Counted from the stretch's first letter, positions 21,628 to 32,146 are shown. The stretch is 64,000 bases of DNA from Variovorax sp. CF313 (GCF_000282635.1 NZ_AKIW01000033.1:162740-226739); one strand, 5' to 3'. A program made the numbers and translations. Notes: a model not told the origin generated them from the sequence alone.

Positions 21628-23138
21628 TTCGCCGACCTGGCCTTTTTGGCCGGAGCTGCGGGGGTTTTGGTTTTGCTGGCCTTGCCCGATCCGTCGCCGC
21701 CGTTTGCGCGGGTTGTCAGGTACGACACCAGCAGGCCCACCGGCCGGCCGGTCGAGCCCTTGGCCGCACCGCTCTTCCAGGCGGTGCCCGCGATGTCCAG
21801 GTGCGCCCAGGCGAAGTCGCCGGCAAAGCGCTGCAGGAACTTGGCGGCGGTGATGGCGCCGCCGGCGCGGCCGGCAATGTTGGCCACGTCGGCAAAGTTG
21901 CTCTTGAGGCCTTCGGCATAGTCGTCGTCCAGTGGCAGGCGCCAGCAGCGGTCCTGCGAGGCCTCGCCGGCAGCTTCGATCGCTGCGGCCAGCGTTTCGT
22001 CGCTGGTGAACAGACCGCTGCGCACGCCGCCGAGGGCCACCACGCAGGCGCCCGTCAGGGTCGCTATGTCGATCACGGCCGCCGGATCGAAGCGCTTGGC
22101 GTAGGTCAATGCGTCGCAAAGGATGAGCCGGCCCTCGGCATCGGTGTTGAGTACCTCGATGGTCTGGCCGCTCATGCTCGTCACCACGTCGCCCGGCTTC
22201 ACGGCGCGACCGTCGTTCATGTTCTCGCACGAGGGAATGAGGCCGACGACGTTGATGGCGGGCTGGAGGTCGCCGAGCGCGCGGAAGGTGCCGAGCACAC
22301 TTGCCGCGCCGCACATGTCGAACTTCATTTCGTCCATTTCGGCCGCGGGCTTGAGCGAGACACCGCCGGTATCGAAGGTGATGCCCTTGCCGACAAGCAC
22401 CACGGGCGCCTCGTCCTTGGGCGCACCGTGGTAGCGCAGCACGATGAAGCGCAGCGGCTCCGCCGAACCTTGAGCCACGGCCGCGAAGGCACCCATGCCG
22501 AGCTTCTCGACTTCTTTCGGGCCCAGCACTTCGCACTTGATGTTCGGCAGCTTGGCCAGCCCCTTGGCGACCTCGGCCAGCAGCGTGGGCGTGGCATGGT
22601 TGGCCGGCCGGTTGCCCCATTCCTTGGCCAGTTCGATGCCCTGGACAGCGGCGCGGGCGGTGTCGAAGGCGCCGGTGACGACGGCGGCATCGGCCACGCC
22701 GACGATCAGCTGGCGGATGCTGCGGGGCTCGGCCTTCGACTTGGTGGTCGTGTAGACATAGCTGGCGTCGGCCGCCGCCGTGACGGCGCTCGCTACCGCC
22801 GCGCCGTCAGTGGGCTGCGCAAAGACGATGGCCACGCGCTTGGGCCCCTGGGCCTTGACCGCGTTGACCGCCGCGATCACCCCGCTGCGCACCGAGGCGG
22901 GCTTGCCGTCGCCGATGGCGGCGAGCACCACGCGGGACGCGACCACGTCTTCCGGACGGTAGAGCCCCAGCTGCTTGCCAGCCTTGTCGGGCAGGTCGCC
23001 GGCCTTGCGGGCACTGGCGGCGAGCACCGACAACGGGTCTTTGGAGGTGAGCGGAGCGCTGCCCACGAGCACGATGAGGACGTCGGATTTCTCGGCTGCA
23101 GCCTGGGCGACGGTGAGGGTCTTGAGTTGAAAGTCCAT
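21624..23138 (-). CDS. pepA: Leucyl aminopeptidase (M17, dizinc)
   Basis: This is a 504-residue cytosolic aminopeptidase that removes N-terminal Leu and other residues; family members also bind DNA. The C-terminal catalytic domain carries [16 protein letters not shown], the metal-site motif MKFDMCGAA and the signature NTDAEGRL. The last 25 residues form a Lys/Ala-rich tail ([19 protein letters not shown]), an extension beyond the usual end. It is divergent from lptF across only about 20 bases and leads the pepA-holC operon. Confidence 0.97.
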   Translation of the reverse strand: MDFQLKTLTVAQAAAEKSDVLIVLVGSAPLTSKDPLSVLAASARKAGDLPDKAGKQLGLYRPEDVVASRVVLAAIGDGKPASVRSGVIAAVNAVKAQGPKRVAIVFAQPTDGAAVASAVTAAADASYVYTTTKSKAEPRSIRQLIVGVADAAVVTGAFDTARAAVQGIELAKEWGNRPANHATPTLLAEVAKGLAKLPNIKCEVLGPKEVEKLGMGAFAAVAQGSAEPLRFIVLRYHGAPKDEAPVVLVGKGITFDTGGVSLKPAAEMDEMKFDMCGAASVLGTFRALGDLQPAINVVGLIPSCENMNDGRAVKPGDVVTSMSGQTIEVLNTDAEGRLILCDALTYAKRFDPAAVIDIATLTGACVVALGGVRSGLFTSDETLAAAIEAAGEASQDRCWRLPLDDDYAEGLKSNFADVANIAGRAGGAITAAKFLQRFAGDFAWAHLDIAGTAWKSGAAKGSTGRPVGLLVSYLTTRANGGDGSGKASKTKTPAAPAKKARSAK

Positions 23139-23159
23139 AATCCTTTTTTTCCTCGAACG

Positions 23160-24281
23160 ATGTTATTCCATTCTTCCCTACGCAAGGAGCTGTCCCGCAG
23201 CTTCGGAGCAACCCTCGTGGTCTTGGTCACCATCGTGATGACCATGATGCTCATCCGCACCCTGGGGCTCGCGTCCAAGGGCAGTGTGAACCCGCAGGAG
23301 GTGTTCCTGGTGATGACTTACACGGTGCTCGGCTACATGCCGACCATCCTGAGCCTGAGCCTGTTCATCGCCATCGTCGGCACCCTCTCGCGCATGTACC
23401 GCGACAGCGAGATGGTGATCTGGTTTTCCAGCGGGCGCGGCCTGATCGACTTCGTCAAGCCGCTGTTCCGCTTCGCCTGGCCAGTGCTGATCCTGATCGC
23501 GGTGATGGCGCTGGTGGGCTGGCCGTGGGCCAACTCGCAGACCATCGGCATGCGCAAGCAGTACGAGCAGCGCAGCGACATCGAGCGCGTGGCGCCGGGT
23601 GAGTTCCGCGAATCCGCAGGCCGGGTGCGCGTGTTCTTCATCGACAAGGAGACGGCTGACAACTCCAAGGCCACCAACGTCTTCATCTGGTCGATCGAGC
23701 GCAACATGCAGATCACGACCTCGGCGCGCAGCGGCAGCATCGAGAACATCGGCAATTCGCGCTACCTCTTGCTCAACAACGGACAGCGGCTCGAGCAACC
23801 CATTGCCCAGACCGGCCTGAAGATCAGCGAATTCAAGACCTACGGCACCCGGGCAGGCGGCAACAACGGCCTGACCAACGACGCAACGCCGCCGCGCGCG
23901 CGCAACACGCTGTCCCTGCTGACCGATCCGAGCGACCCGAGCCGCGGCGAGCTGGCCTGGCGCATCGGGATGCTGCTGACGGCCGTCAACTTCGTGCTGC
24001 TGGCGCTGAATGTGTCGAGCGCCAACCCGCGCGTCGGCCGCAGCGGCAACCTGCTGCTGGCGCTGTTCGCTTTCGTCGTCTACTACAACATGCTCAACCT
24101 GGGGCAGAGCTGGATCAGTTCAGGCAAATACAGCCTGGGTGGCTTCATGGTGCTGCTGCATGGCGGCGTGCTGCTGATCAACCTGGCATGGCTCGGCATA
24201 CGCCAGAACAACTGGGGACGGCCGGGCAAGCCACGTCCGTCCGCCGCCGCGCTGCCTACACCCAAGATCGAACCCACGTGA
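23160..24281 (+). CDS. lptF: LPS export ABC transporter permease LptF
   Basis: LptF and LptG form the membrane channel of the LptB2FG complex that extracts lipopolysaccharide from the inner membrane. The 373-residue product begins [20 protein letters not shown]. It has three N-terminal helices, a periplasmic beta-jellyroll region (about residues 125-260, including [22 protein letters not shown] sequence) and three C-terminal helices. The stop overlaps the lptG start (GTGA). pepA diverges immediately upstream, as in E. coli. Confidence 0.95.
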   Translation: MLFHSSLRKELSRSFGATLVVLVTIVMTMMLIRTLGLASKGSVNPQEVFLVMTYTVLGYMPTILSLSLFIAIVGTLSRMYRDSEMVIWFSSGRGLIDFVKPLFRFAWPVLILIAVMALVGWPWANSQTIGMRKQYEQRSDIERVAPGEFRESAGRVRVFFIDKETADNSKATNVFIWSIERNMQITTSARSGSIENIGNSRYLLLNNGQRLEQPIAQTGLKISEFKTYGTRAGGNNGLTNDATPPRARNTLSLLTDPSDPSRGELAWRIGMLLTAVNFVLLALNVSSANPRVGRSGNLLLALFAFVVYYNMLNLGQSWISSGKYSLGGFMVLLHGGVLLINLAWLGIRQNNWGRPGKPRPSAAALPTPKIEPT

Positions 24282-25387
24282 AAACGATAAGACGCCTGAT
24301 CTACGTGGAGGTGCTGAAGGCCGTGGCGTTCGTGACGCTCGGCTTTCTGAGCCTCTTTTTCTTCTTCGACTTCGTCGATGAACTGCAATCCATCGGCAAG
24401 CCGGACAGCCTCAACTACGGGCCGGCGCAGGCGCTGGTCTACGTGACGCTGCTGATTCCGAGCCACCTCTACGAACTGCTGCCGATCACGGTGCTGATCG
24501 GCTCCATCTTCGTGATGGCCCGGCTGGCGCAGAGCTCCGAATACACGATCCTGCGCACCAGCGGCCTGGGGCCCTGGCGTGCGCTGCGCACCCTGCTGCT
24601 GCTGGGCATCGGTTTCGTCATGCTGACCTTTGCCATCGGCGACTATGTCGCACCGGCGTCGGAGCGCACGGGCCAGCTGCTCAAGGCCAAATACCAGGGC
24701 GTCTATTCCCTGGCCGGCAACACGGGCGCTTGGCTCAAGGAAAAACGGGGCAATGTGTCGTTCGCAGTGAACGTGCTGTCGATCGACCGCAAGGGCACGC
24801 TGAAGAGCCCGCGCATCTTCGAGTTCGATGACAACGGCTACATCAGCACCCAGATCGTCGCGAGCTCGGCCCGCATCGACAACGGACACTGGATGCTCAC
24901 CGACGTCGAAGAGCAGAAGTACGACACGCGCAGCTCGGCCGACCAGGCCCGCATTGCCACGACCAAGATTCCGCAGCTGAACTGGCCCACCACGCTGACC
25001 GCCGAAATGGTGTCGGTCGCGCTCCTGCGCCCCGACCGCATGGGCACGATCGACCTGTTCGACTACATCCGCCACCTCGACGCCAACGGCCAGACCGCGC
25101 AGCGCTACGAGATCGAGTTCTGGCGCAAGGTGTTCTATCCGCTCTCGTGCCTGGTGATGGTGGTGCTCGCCCTGCCCTTCGCCTATCTGCACTTCCGCCA
25201 GGCCGGCATCACCACCTACGTGTTCGGCGGCGTGATGATCGGCATCAGCTTCTTCCTGCTGAACAACGTGTTCGGCTATCTCGGCAACCTGAGCAACTGG
25301 TCGCCATGGCTCACGGCGGCGGCGCCGGGAATGATCTATTCGGTGATGTCGTTGACGGCCTTCAGCTGGCTGGTGCTACGACGATGA
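24278..25387 (+). CDS. lptG: LPS export ABC transporter permease LptG
   Basis: This 369-residue partner of LptF starts at a GTG that overlaps the lptF stop. It begins [21 protein letters not shown], and the family motif EYTILRTSGLG follows in the cytoplasmic loop. A periplasmic jellyroll and three C-terminal helices (including QAGITTYVFGGVMIGISFFL) complete the fold. It overlaps cbiX by ATGA. The ATPase LptB is not in this window. Confidence 0.95.
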   Translation: MKTIRRLIYVEVLKAVAFVTLGFLSLFFFFDFVDELQSIGKPDSLNYGPAQALVYVTLLIPSHLYELLPITVLIGSIFVMARLAQSSEYTILRTSGLGPWRALRTLLLLGIGFVMLTFAIGDYVAPASERTGQLLKAKYQGVYSLAGNTGAWLKEKRGNVSFAVNVLSIDRKGTLKSPRIFEFDDNGYISTQIVASSARIDNGHWMLTDVEEQKYDTRSSADQARIATTKIPQLNWPTTLTAEMVSVALLRPDRMGTIDLFDYIRHLDANGQTAQRYEIEFWRKVFYPLSCLVMVVLALPFAYLHFRQAGITTYVFGGVMIGISFFLLNNVFGYLGNLSNWSPWLTAAAPGMIYSVMSLTAFSWLVLRR

Positions 25388-25746
25388 CCCAGGGCATCGT
25401 TTTACTGGCGCATGGTTCGCGCGACGAGCGCTGGCGCCAGCCCATCGAGGCCGTGGCCGAGCGCGTGTGCAGGAACGAGCCCCGCGCCCGCGTAGCCTGC
25501 GCCTACATGGAACTGGCAACGCCCGACCTGCCCACGGCGACAGCGGCGCTGATTGCCGGCGGCGCCACCGCCATCCGCGTGGTCCCGCTGTTCCTCGGCA
25601 TGGGCAAGCACGCGCGCGAAGACCTGCCGCACCAGCTCGAGGCGCTGCGCCAGCGCTGGCCCGACGTTGGCTTCTCGCTCGCCCGCATCGTTGGCGAGGA
25701 GCCCGAACTGGTCGATCTCCTGGCCAGAATTGCGGTCAAATCCTGA
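25384..25746 (+). CDS. cbiX: CbiX/sirohydrochlorin chelatase-like protein
   Basis: This 120-residue single-domain CbiX-S type chelatase begins MTQGIVLLAHGSRDERW, in which the His of the GHGS-like motif is a metal ligand. It continues with the second conserved segment VVPLFLGMGKHAREDLP. Small CbiX proteins insert cobalt, nickel or iron into sirohydrochlorin. Here siroheme synthesis for sulfite reduction is plausible, because cysB, the sulfur-assimilation regulator, is the next gene. The start overlaps the lptG stop (ATGA). Confidence 0.88.
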   Translation: MTQGIVLLAHGSRDERWRQPIEAVAERVCRNEPRARVACAYMELATPDLPTATAALIAGGATAIRVVPLFLGMGKHAREDLPHQLEALRQRWPDVGFSLARIVGEEPELVDLLARIAVKS

Positions 25747-25782
25747 ACATCCGGCAATTTCGATAGATTCCGAAGGCATAAT

Positions 25783-25806
25783 AAATTCCGTAATAAGACG
25801 GAATTT
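25783..25806. promoter_or_regulatory. Inverted repeat just upstream of cysB
   Basis: Perfect arms AAATTCCG and CGGAATTT are separated by 8 bases and end 4 bases before the cysB ATG, covering the position of the ribosome-binding site. It could be an autoregulatory operator or an RNA hairpin controlling translation. LysR-type regulators often bind such sites near their own promoter, but the ATTCC-type arms have not been tested here. Confidence 0.5.
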
Positions 25807-25809
25807 GAT

Positions 25810-26751
25810 ATGAATCTGCACCAGTTCAAGTTTGTTCAGGAAGCCGTGCGGCGCAACCTGAATCTCACGGAGGCGGCCAAGGCGCTCCACACCTCGCAGC
25901 CCGGCGTTTCCAAGGCCATCATCGAGCTCGAGGAAGAACTGGGCGTTGAAATCTTCGCGCGCCATGGCAAGCGCCTGAAGCGCGTGACCGAGCCGGGCCA
26001 GCACGTCATCGCCAGCATCGAACTCATCATGCGCGAGGTGGGCAACCTCAAGCGCATCGGCGAACAGTTCAGCGCGCAGGACAGCGGCACCCTCTCCATC
26101 GCCACCACCCACACCCAGGCGCGCTACGTACTGCCGGTGCCCGTGGCCAATCTGCGCGAGGCGTACCCCAAGGTCAACGTGAGCCTGCACCAGGGCTCGC
26201 CCGACCAGGTGGCGCGCATGGTGATCGACGAGATCGCCGAGATCGGCATCGCCACCGAATCGCTCGACGGCTACGCCGAGCTCGTGACCCTGCCCTGCTA
26301 CGAATGGCAGCACGTGCTGGTGCTGCCCAAGGACCATCCACTGGCCGCCAAGGAGCGCATCTCGCTCGAAGACCTGGCGAGCGAGCCGATCATCACGTAT
26401 CACCCGTCGTTCACCGGACGCACGCGCATCGACCATGCGTTCGCGCAGAAGAAGCTCACGCCGCGCATCGCGCTCGAAGCCATCGACTCCGACGTGATCA
26501 AGACCTACGTGCGCCTCGGGCTGGGCGTGGGCATCGTGGCCGAGATGGCCGTGCGCGACGAATCGAACGCCGACCTCGTGGTGCGCCCGATGGGCCACGT
26601 GTTCGGCCAGAATATCGCGCGGGTCGCGTTCAAGCGCAGCGCCTACCTGCGCAACTTCGTCTTCAAGTTCGCCGAGCTGCTGTCCGACCGCCTCGACCGC
26701 AACCTGATCGCCAAGGCCCTGAGCGGCCATCAACAAGACTACGAACTATGA
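25810..26751 (+). CDS. cysB: LysR-type regulator of sulfur assimilation CysB
   Basis: This is a 313-residue LysR family activator. The N-terminal winged helix begins MNLHQFKFVQEAVRRNLNLT, with the CysB/Cbl-type recognition helix HTSQPGVSKAIIELEEELG. The effector domain includes ITYHPSFTGRTRIDHAF, typical of CysB-like proteins. CysB activates sulfate and thiosulfate uptake and cysteine synthesis genes in response to N-acetylserine. The stop overlaps the next gene (ATGA). The upstream palindrome may be its own site. Confidence 0.93.
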   Translation: MNLHQFKFVQEAVRRNLNLTEAAKALHTSQPGVSKAIIELEEELGVEIFARHGKRLKRVTEPGQHVIASIELIMREVGNLKRIGEQFSAQDSGTLSIATTHTQARYVLPVPVANLREAYPKVNVSLHQGSPDQVARMVIDEIAEIGIATESLDGYAELVTLPCYEWQHVLVLPKDHPLAAKERISLEDLASEPIITYHPSFTGRTRIDHAFAQKKLTPRIALEAIDSDVIKTYVRLGLGVGIVAEMAVRDESNADLVVRPMGHVFGQNIARVAFKRSAYLRNFVFKFAELLSDRLDRNLIAKALSGHQQDYEL

Positions 26752-27920
26752 GCACAGCTCAATCCCCACGCACGCCCGACATCGCCACCAAGCTGCCGGC
26801 TGTAGGCACCACCATCTTCACCGTGATGTCGGCGCTGGCCGCCGAGAAGAATGCGGTCAACCTCGGCCAGGGTTTTCCTGATTTCAACTGCGATCCGAAG
26901 CTGCTCGAAGACGTGACGGCCGCCATGGCCGCGGGCCACAACCAGTACCCGCCGATGCCCGGCATTCCGGCGCTGCGCGACGCCATCGCCGCGAAGATCT
27001 CGGCGCTGTACGGCCACGGCTACAGCGCGGCCACCGAGATCACCGTCACCGCCGGCGCCACGCAGGCCATCATCACGGCCATCCTCGCCGTGGTGCGCCC
27101 GGGCGACGAGGTGATCGTGCTCGAGCCCTGCTACGACAGCTACGTGCCCAACATCGATCTGGCCGGCGGCAGCGTGGTGCGCGTGCCGCTCGTGCCCGGC
27201 ACCTTCCGCCCCGACTTCGACAAGATCGCCGCCGCGCTCACGCCGCGCACGCGCGCCATCATCATCAACACGCCGCACAACCCGAGCGCCACGGTCTGGA
27301 CCGCCGCCGAGATGCGCCAGCTCGAGGAACTGCTCGCGCCCACCGACGTGTTCGTAATCAGCGACGAGGTCTACGAGCACATGGTCTACGACGGCGCGCG
27401 CCACGAAAGCGTGGCGCGCTTCCCGGGCCTGGCCGCGCGCAGCTTCATCGTCAGCAGCTTCGGCAAGACCTACCACGTCACCGGCTGGAAGGTCGGCTTC
27501 GTGGCTGCGCCGGCTCCGCTGATGGCCGAGTTCCGCAAGGTGCATCAGTTCAACGTGTTCACCGTGAACACGCCGATGCAGCACGCGCTCGCGCAGTACA
27601 TGGCCGAGCCGAAGCCGTACCTCGAGCTGCCTGCCTTCTACCAGCGCAAGCGCGACCTGTTCGCCGCCGGCCTGGCCGAGAAGACGCGCTTCAAGCTGCT
27701 GCGCAGCGAAGGCAGCTATTTCCAGTGCGTCGACATCTCGGCGGTGAGCGACCTGTCCGAAGCCGAGTTCTGCCTGTGGCTCACGCGCGAGATCGGCGTG
27801 GCGGCAATCCCGCTGTCGGCCTTCTATGGCAACGGCTTCGACCAGCGCGTGGTGCGCTTCTGCTTCGCCAAGAAAGACGAGACGCTGCTCGCCGCGCTGG
27901 AGCGGCTCGCCAGGCTCTGA
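26748..27920 (+). CDS. Aminotransferase class I/II (methionine/kynurenine aminotransferase-like)
   Basis: This is a 390-residue PLP enzyme of fold type I, with LGQGFPDFNCDPKLLEDV at the N-terminus, the NTPHNPSATVW segment and cofactor lysine K240 in SFGKTYHVTGWKVGF. This pattern is shared by YbdL (methionine-oxo-acid transaminase) and kynurenine-oxoglutarate aminotransferases. Translational coupling to cysB suggests a role in methionine or sulfur amino acid metabolism; this is inferred from context only. Length and motifs are complete. Confidence 0.88.
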   Translation: MSTAQSPRTPDIATKLPAVGTTIFTVMSALAAEKNAVNLGQGFPDFNCDPKLLEDVTAAMAAGHNQYPPMPGIPALRDAIAAKISALYGHGYSAATEITVTAGATQAIITAILAVVRPGDEVIVLEPCYDSYVPNIDLAGGSVVRVPLVPGTFRPDFDKIAAALTPRTRAIIINTPHNPSATVWTAAEMRQLEELLAPTDVFVISDEVYEHMVYDGARHESVARFPGLAARSFIVSSFGKTYHVTGWKVGFVAAPAPLMAEFRKVHQFNVFTVNTPMQHALAQYMAEPKPYLELPAFYQRKRDLFAAGLAEKTRFKLLRSEGSYFQCVDISAVSDLSEAEFCLWLTREIGVAAIPLSAFYGNGFDQRVVRFCFAKKDETLLAALERLARL

Positions 27921-28075
27921 GGACGCTCCTTCCGTCGCTTGCAGATACACCGGGCAAAACGCCGACGCGCGCGGTAGGACTGTCCTGACCACCGAAGGGG
28001 TGGCTCTCCGGCGCCGCGCCACCGCGGGGATGACCAGCATCGGGGTTCGTTGCAACAACGTCCCAGGAGCAAACC

Positions 28076-28234
28076 ATGTCCCTCTCGTTCATTCTGCTGA
28101 TCATCCTGATCCTGCTGCTGATCGGTGCGCTTCCAAGCTGGGGCTATAGCCGGTCCTGGGGCTACGGGCCCAGCGGTGGCCTCGGCCTCGTGCTCGTGAT
28201 CGTTGTCATCCTCGTGCTCATGGGGCGCATATGA
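28076..28234 (+). CDS. DUF3309 small membrane protein
   Basis: This 52-residue protein has two hydrophobic stretches (FILLIILILLLIGALPSW and GLVLVIVVILVLMG) separated by the family-typical WGYSRSWGYGPSGG loop. It matches the DUF3309 pattern. Function is unknown; such proteins are common in soil proteobacteria and often stress-related. An AGGAGC site lies 6 bases before the ATG. It is followed by a terminator at 28271. Confidence 0.85.
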   Translation: MSLSFILLIILILLLIGALPSWGYSRSWGYGPSGGLGLVLVIVVILVLMGRI

Positions 28235-28270
28235 CCGGGCGGCGGCAGCTTGTGCCGCCTTCGGCGAAGA

Positions 28271-28295
28271 GCCCGCCCCTTTCGGCGGGCTTTTT
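28271..28295. terminator. Terminator between DUF3309 gene and hrpA
   Basis: The stem GCCCGCC/GGCGGGC is followed by TTTTT on the plus strand. It lies between convergent genes and ends at the hrpA stop codon. Confidence 0.85.
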
Positions 28296-31200
28296 CATGC
28301 CTGCAGCTGAGCCCACGCCTTGTCGAGCCGCTTCACGCTTACCGGCTGCGGCGTGCGCAACTCCTGTGCGAAGAAGCTCACGCGAAGCTCCTCGAGCAGC
28401 CAGCGGAATTCGAGCATGCGCTCATCCACCACGCCCTTGCGCTCCGCCACCAGGCGCCAGTAGCGCTGCTCCTGAGGCTTGAGCTCGGCGAGCTTCGCGG
28501 CGTCGCGCGCGGGGTCCGCGCGCAGCTTGTCGAGCCGCAGCACGATGGCCTTGAGGTAGCGCGCGAAGTGCTGCAACTGCGTCCACGGTGCATCGGCGAT
28601 GAAACGCTTGCCGACGAGACGCTGCAGCTGCTGCGCGGCATCCTGCACGGCATCGGGCTGGATCTTCGTGTCCTTGATCTTGCGCGCGGCCGCCGCGTAT
28701 TCGACGAGGATGGCCGACGCCAGCCGGCCCACCTCGTTCGCGATCAGCGTGAGGCGGCCGCGCCCCTCTTCCAGCCGGCGCTTGAACGCAAACTCGTCGG
28801 TCGGCAGCGGCTCCTGAAGGAAGGCGCGGTCGATCGCCACATCGATGATCTGCGTGCGCAACTCCTCGGAGGTGCCGAGCGGCATGAACGCGACCGACAT
28901 CTTCTGCAGATCGGGGATGTTCTTCTCGAGGTACTTGAGTGCATCCTTCAGCTGCAGTGCGAACAGGCGGCGCAGGCCGGCCCGGTGCTTGGCGGCCGCC
29001 ACGGCAGGCTCGTCGAACACCTCGATGGTCACGGCGTCCCCCTCGTCGCGCAGCGCCGGAAAACCGATCAGCGATTGCGAGCCGCGGCGCACTTCCATCA
29101 GTTCGGGCAGCTCGCCGAAAGTCCAGCCCGTGTAGCGCTGGCCGGCGGGTAGCGCGGCGGGTGCAGGCGCGTTGGCCGCCTTCGCGGGCGCCTTCGAGCC
29201 TTCGTCCGTCGCCGTCTTCTTCTCCGGCGACGCCTTCACATTCAGCCCCGCGAGCGCCTGGAACGCGCCGCGCGCCTGCGCACCGAGTTCGGCCTTCAGC
29301 GCACCAAGGTTGCGCCCCATGCCCAGCTGCCGCCCGTGCTCGTCGATCACGCGCAGGTTCATGAACAGGTGCGGCGGCAGCATGTCGAGCTTGAAGTCGG
29401 CGCGCTTCACGTCGATGCTGGTCATGTCGCGCACGCGCTTGAGCAGCACGTCGGTCAGCGAGCCCGTACCGAACAGCTCGGGCGCCGATAGTTCTTCCGC
29501 CAGCTTCGAAGCCGACTCGGGCAGCGGCACCAGCCGCGAGCGCGGGCGCTGCGGCAGGCTCTTGAGCAGCGCCTGGATCTTGTCCTTGAGCATGCCCGTC
29601 ACCAGCCACTCGCAGCGTTCCTCGCTCACCTGGTTGAGCACAAACAGCGGCACGCTGACGGTGAGGCCGTCCTTCGCGTCGCCGGGCTCGTGCAGGTAGG
29701 TCGCAGCACAATCGACGCCGCCCAGCCGCAGCGTGGCCGGAAAAGACTGCGTCGTGATGCCAGCCGCCTGGTGGCGCATCAGTTCATCGCGCGTCAGGAA
29801 CAAGAGACGTGGCTGCTCCTCCGAGGCATGGCGGTACCAGTTCTCGAAGGTGATGCCGCTGGCCACGTCGGCGGGCAACTGCGCGTCGTAGAAGGCGAAG
29901 ATCAGTTCGTCGTCGACCAGCACGTCCTGCCGGCGCGACTTGTGCTCCAGCCCTTCGACCTCGCGCACCAGCTTGCGGTTGGCCGTGAGGAACGGGAACT
30001 TGCTCTCCCATTGCCCACCGACCAACGCCTCGCGGATGAAGATTTCGCGCGCCGCGACCGGATCGACCTTGGTGAAGTCGACGCGGCGCCCGCTGTATAC
30101 GACAAGCCCGTACAACGTCGCGCGCTCCAGCGCCGACACCTGCGCGCCCTTCTTCTCCCAGTGCGGGTCGAGCAATTGCTTCTTCAGCAGATGCCCCGCC
30201 ACCTGTTCGAGCCACTGTGGCTCGATGTTGGCGATGCCGCGCCCGAAGAGCCGCGTGGTCTCGACCAGTTCGGCCGCAACGATCCAGCGGCCGGGCTTCT
30301 TCTTCAGATGCGCACCCGGGTGCTTGTAGAACTTGATGCCGCGCGCACCGAGATACGCCTCGTCATCTTCGAGCTTCCAGCCAATGTTGCCGAGCAGGCC
30401 CGCGAGCATCGACAGGTGCAGCGGCTCATAGCCAGCGGGCTCGGCGTTGAGGCGCCACTTGTGCTCGGTCACGACTGTGAGCAGCTGCGAGTGGATGTCG
30501 CGCCACTCGCGCACACGGCGGATGTTGATGAAGTTCTGGCGCAGCAGCTGCTCGTACTGGCGGTTGCTGAGCTTGTGCGTGTCTCCGTGGCCGCCGCGCG
30601 CGTCGGCGATCCACTTCCACAGCCGCAGGTAGCCGCTGAACTCGCTCTTCTCGTCGTCGAATTTCGAATGCGCCTGGTCGGCCTGCTGCTGTGCGTCCAT
30701 CGGGCGGTCGCGCACGTCCTGCACGCTGAGGGCCGAGGCGATGACCAGGACTTCTTCGAGCGCGCCGCGCGATCGGGCTTCCAGGATCATCCGGCCGACG
30801 CGCGGGTCGAGCGGCAGCCGCGACAGCTCGGCACCGGTTTGCGTCAGTTCGTTGGCGTCGTCGACCGCGCCGAGTTCGTTGAGCAGTTGGTAGCCATCGG
30901 CAATCGCGCGCGGCGATGGTGCCTCGAGGAACGGAAAGCGCGCCACGTCGCCCAGCCGCAGCGACTTCATTCGCAGGATCACACCCGCGAGCGAGGAACG
31001 CAGGATTTCCGGATCGGTGAAGCGCGCCCTGCCTTCGAAATCCTTTTCGTCGTAGAGCCGGATGCAGATGCCGTTCGCCACCCGCCCGCACCGGCCCGCG
31101 CGCTGGTTGGCCGCGGCCTGGCTGATCGGCTCGACCAGCAACTGCTCGACCTTGCTGCGGAAGCTGTAGCGCTTGACGCGCGCCGTGCCGGTGTCGATCA

Positions 31201-32146
31201 CGTAGCGGATGCCCGGCACGGTGAGCGAGGTCTCGGCCACGTTGGTGGCCAGCACGATGCGCCGGCCCGTGTGGCCGTCGAAGATGCGGTCCTGCTCGGG
31301 ACCCGAGAGGCGCGCGAACAGCGGCAACACCTCGGCGTTGCGCAGCAGCGGCTGGTGACTCAGGTGGCGGCGCAGGTGGTCGGCCGCTTCACGGATCTCG
31401 CGCTCGCCGGGCAGGAAAACAAGGATGTCGCCCGCGTTGTGCGGGTCGCGCCAGAGTTCGTCGACACCATCGGCGATCGCATCGTTCAGGTCGTGCTCGC
31501 GCGACTCCTCGAACGGGCGGTAGCGCTGCTCCACCGGGAAAGTACGGCCGGAGACATAAATGATCGGCGCCGGCCCGTTCCTGGACGCGAAGTGCTGCGC
31601 GAAGCGGTCGGCATCGATGGTGGCCGAGGTGACGATCACCTTCAGGTCGGGCCGGCGCGGAAGAATCTCGCGCAGGTAGCCCAGCAGGAAGTCGATGTTC
31701 AGCGAGCGCTCGTGGGCCTCGTCGATGATCAGCGTGTCGTAGGCCTTCAGCAGCGGGTCGGTCTGCGTCTCGGCCAGCAGGATGCCGTCGGTCATCAGCT
31801 TGACCGAGGCGTCGCGGCTCAACCGGTCCTGAAAGCGCACCTTGAAGCCGACCACGTCGCCCAGCGGCGTCTTCAACTCTTCAGCGATGCGCTTGGCGAC
31901 CGAGCTCGCAGCAATGCGGCGCGGCTGCGTGTGGCCGATGAGCCGGCCCTTGCCTGGCTCGGCGTTGAGCTTGCCTCGACCCAGCGCCAGCGCGATCTTG
32001 GGCAGCTGCGTGGTCTTGCCCGAGCCCGTTTCGCCGCAGACGATAACGACCTGGTGCGCCGAGATGGCGGCCATGATTTCGTCGCGCCTGCCCGAGACAG
32101 GGAGCGATTCGGGAAATTCGATGCGAAGAGGTGTCGTGGTCGTCAA
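28295..32146 (-). CDS. hrpA: ATP-dependent RNA helicase HrpA
   Basis: This is a 1283-residue DEAH-box helicase, close in size to E. coli HrpA (about 1300). It has Walker A GETGSGKTTQ, the DEAH box in LIIDEAHERSLN, motif III (TSATID), motif VI (QRAGRCGR), HA2/OB-type domains and the long C-terminal HrpA-specific region (DUF3418-like). HrpA acts on mRNA and can separate collided ribosomes. The apparent start is TTG at 32146, giving MTTTTPLRIEFPESLPV; no strong ribosome-binding site is visible, so the exact start is less sure. It is transcribed alone. Confidence 0.95.
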   Translation of the reverse strand: MTTTTPLRIEFPESLPVSGRRDEIMAAISAHQVVIVCGETGSGKTTQLPKIALALGRGKLNAEPGKGRLIGHTQPRRIAASSVAKRIAEELKTPLGDVVGFKVRFQDRLSRDASVKLMTDGILLAETQTDPLLKAYDTLIIDEAHERSLNIDFLLGYLREILPRRPDLKVIVTSATIDADRFAQHFASRNGPAPIIYVSGRTFPVEQRYRPFEESREHDLNDAIADGVDELWRDPHNAGDILVFLPGEREIREAADHLRRHLSHQPLLRNAEVLPLFARLSGPEQDRIFDGHTGRRIVLATNVAETSLTVPGIRYVIDTGTARVKRYSFRSKVEQLLVEPISQAAANQRAGRCGRVANGICIRLYDEKDFEGRARFTDPEILRSSLAGVILRMKSLRLGDVARFPFLEAPSPRAIADGYQLLNELGAVDDANELTQTGAELSRLPLDPRVGRMILEARSRGALEEVLVIASALSVQDVRDRPMDAQQQADQAHSKFDDEKSEFSGYLRLWKWIADARGGHGDTHKLSNRQYEQLLRQNFINIRRVREWRDIHSQLLTVVTEHKWRLNAEPAGYEPLHLSMLAGLLGNIGWKLEDDEAYLGARGIKFYKHPGAHLKKKPGRWIVAAELVETTRLFGRGIANIEPQWLEQVAGHLLKKQLLDPHWEKKGAQVSALERATLYGLVVYSGRRVDFTKVDPVAAREIFIREALVGGQWESKFPFLTANRKLVREVEGLEHKSRRQDVLVDDELIFAFYDAQLPADVASGITFENWYRHASEEQPRLLFLTRDELMRHQAAGITTQSFPATLRLGGVDCAATYLHEPGDAKDGLTVSVPLFVLNQVSEERCEWLVTGMLKDKIQALLKSLPQRPRSRLVPLPESASKLAEELSAPELFGTGSLTDVLLKRVRDMTSIDVKRADFKLDMLPPHLFMNLRVIDEHGRQLGMGRNLGALKAELGAQARGAFQALAGLNVKASPEKKTATDEGSKAPAKAANAPAPAALPAGQRYTGWTFGELPELMEVRRGSQSLIGFPALRDEGDAVTIEVFDEPAVAAAKHRAGLRRLFALQLKDALKYLEKNIPDLQKMSVAFMPLGTSEELRTQIIDVAIDRAFLQEPLPTDEFAFKRRLEEGRGRLTLIANEVGRLASAILVEYAAAARKIKDTKIQPDAVQDAAQQLQRLVGKRFIADAPWTQLQHFARYLKAIVLRLDKLRADPARDAAKLAELKPQEQRYWRLVAERKGVVDERMLEFRWLLEELRVSFFAQELRTPQPVSVKRLDKAWAQLQA

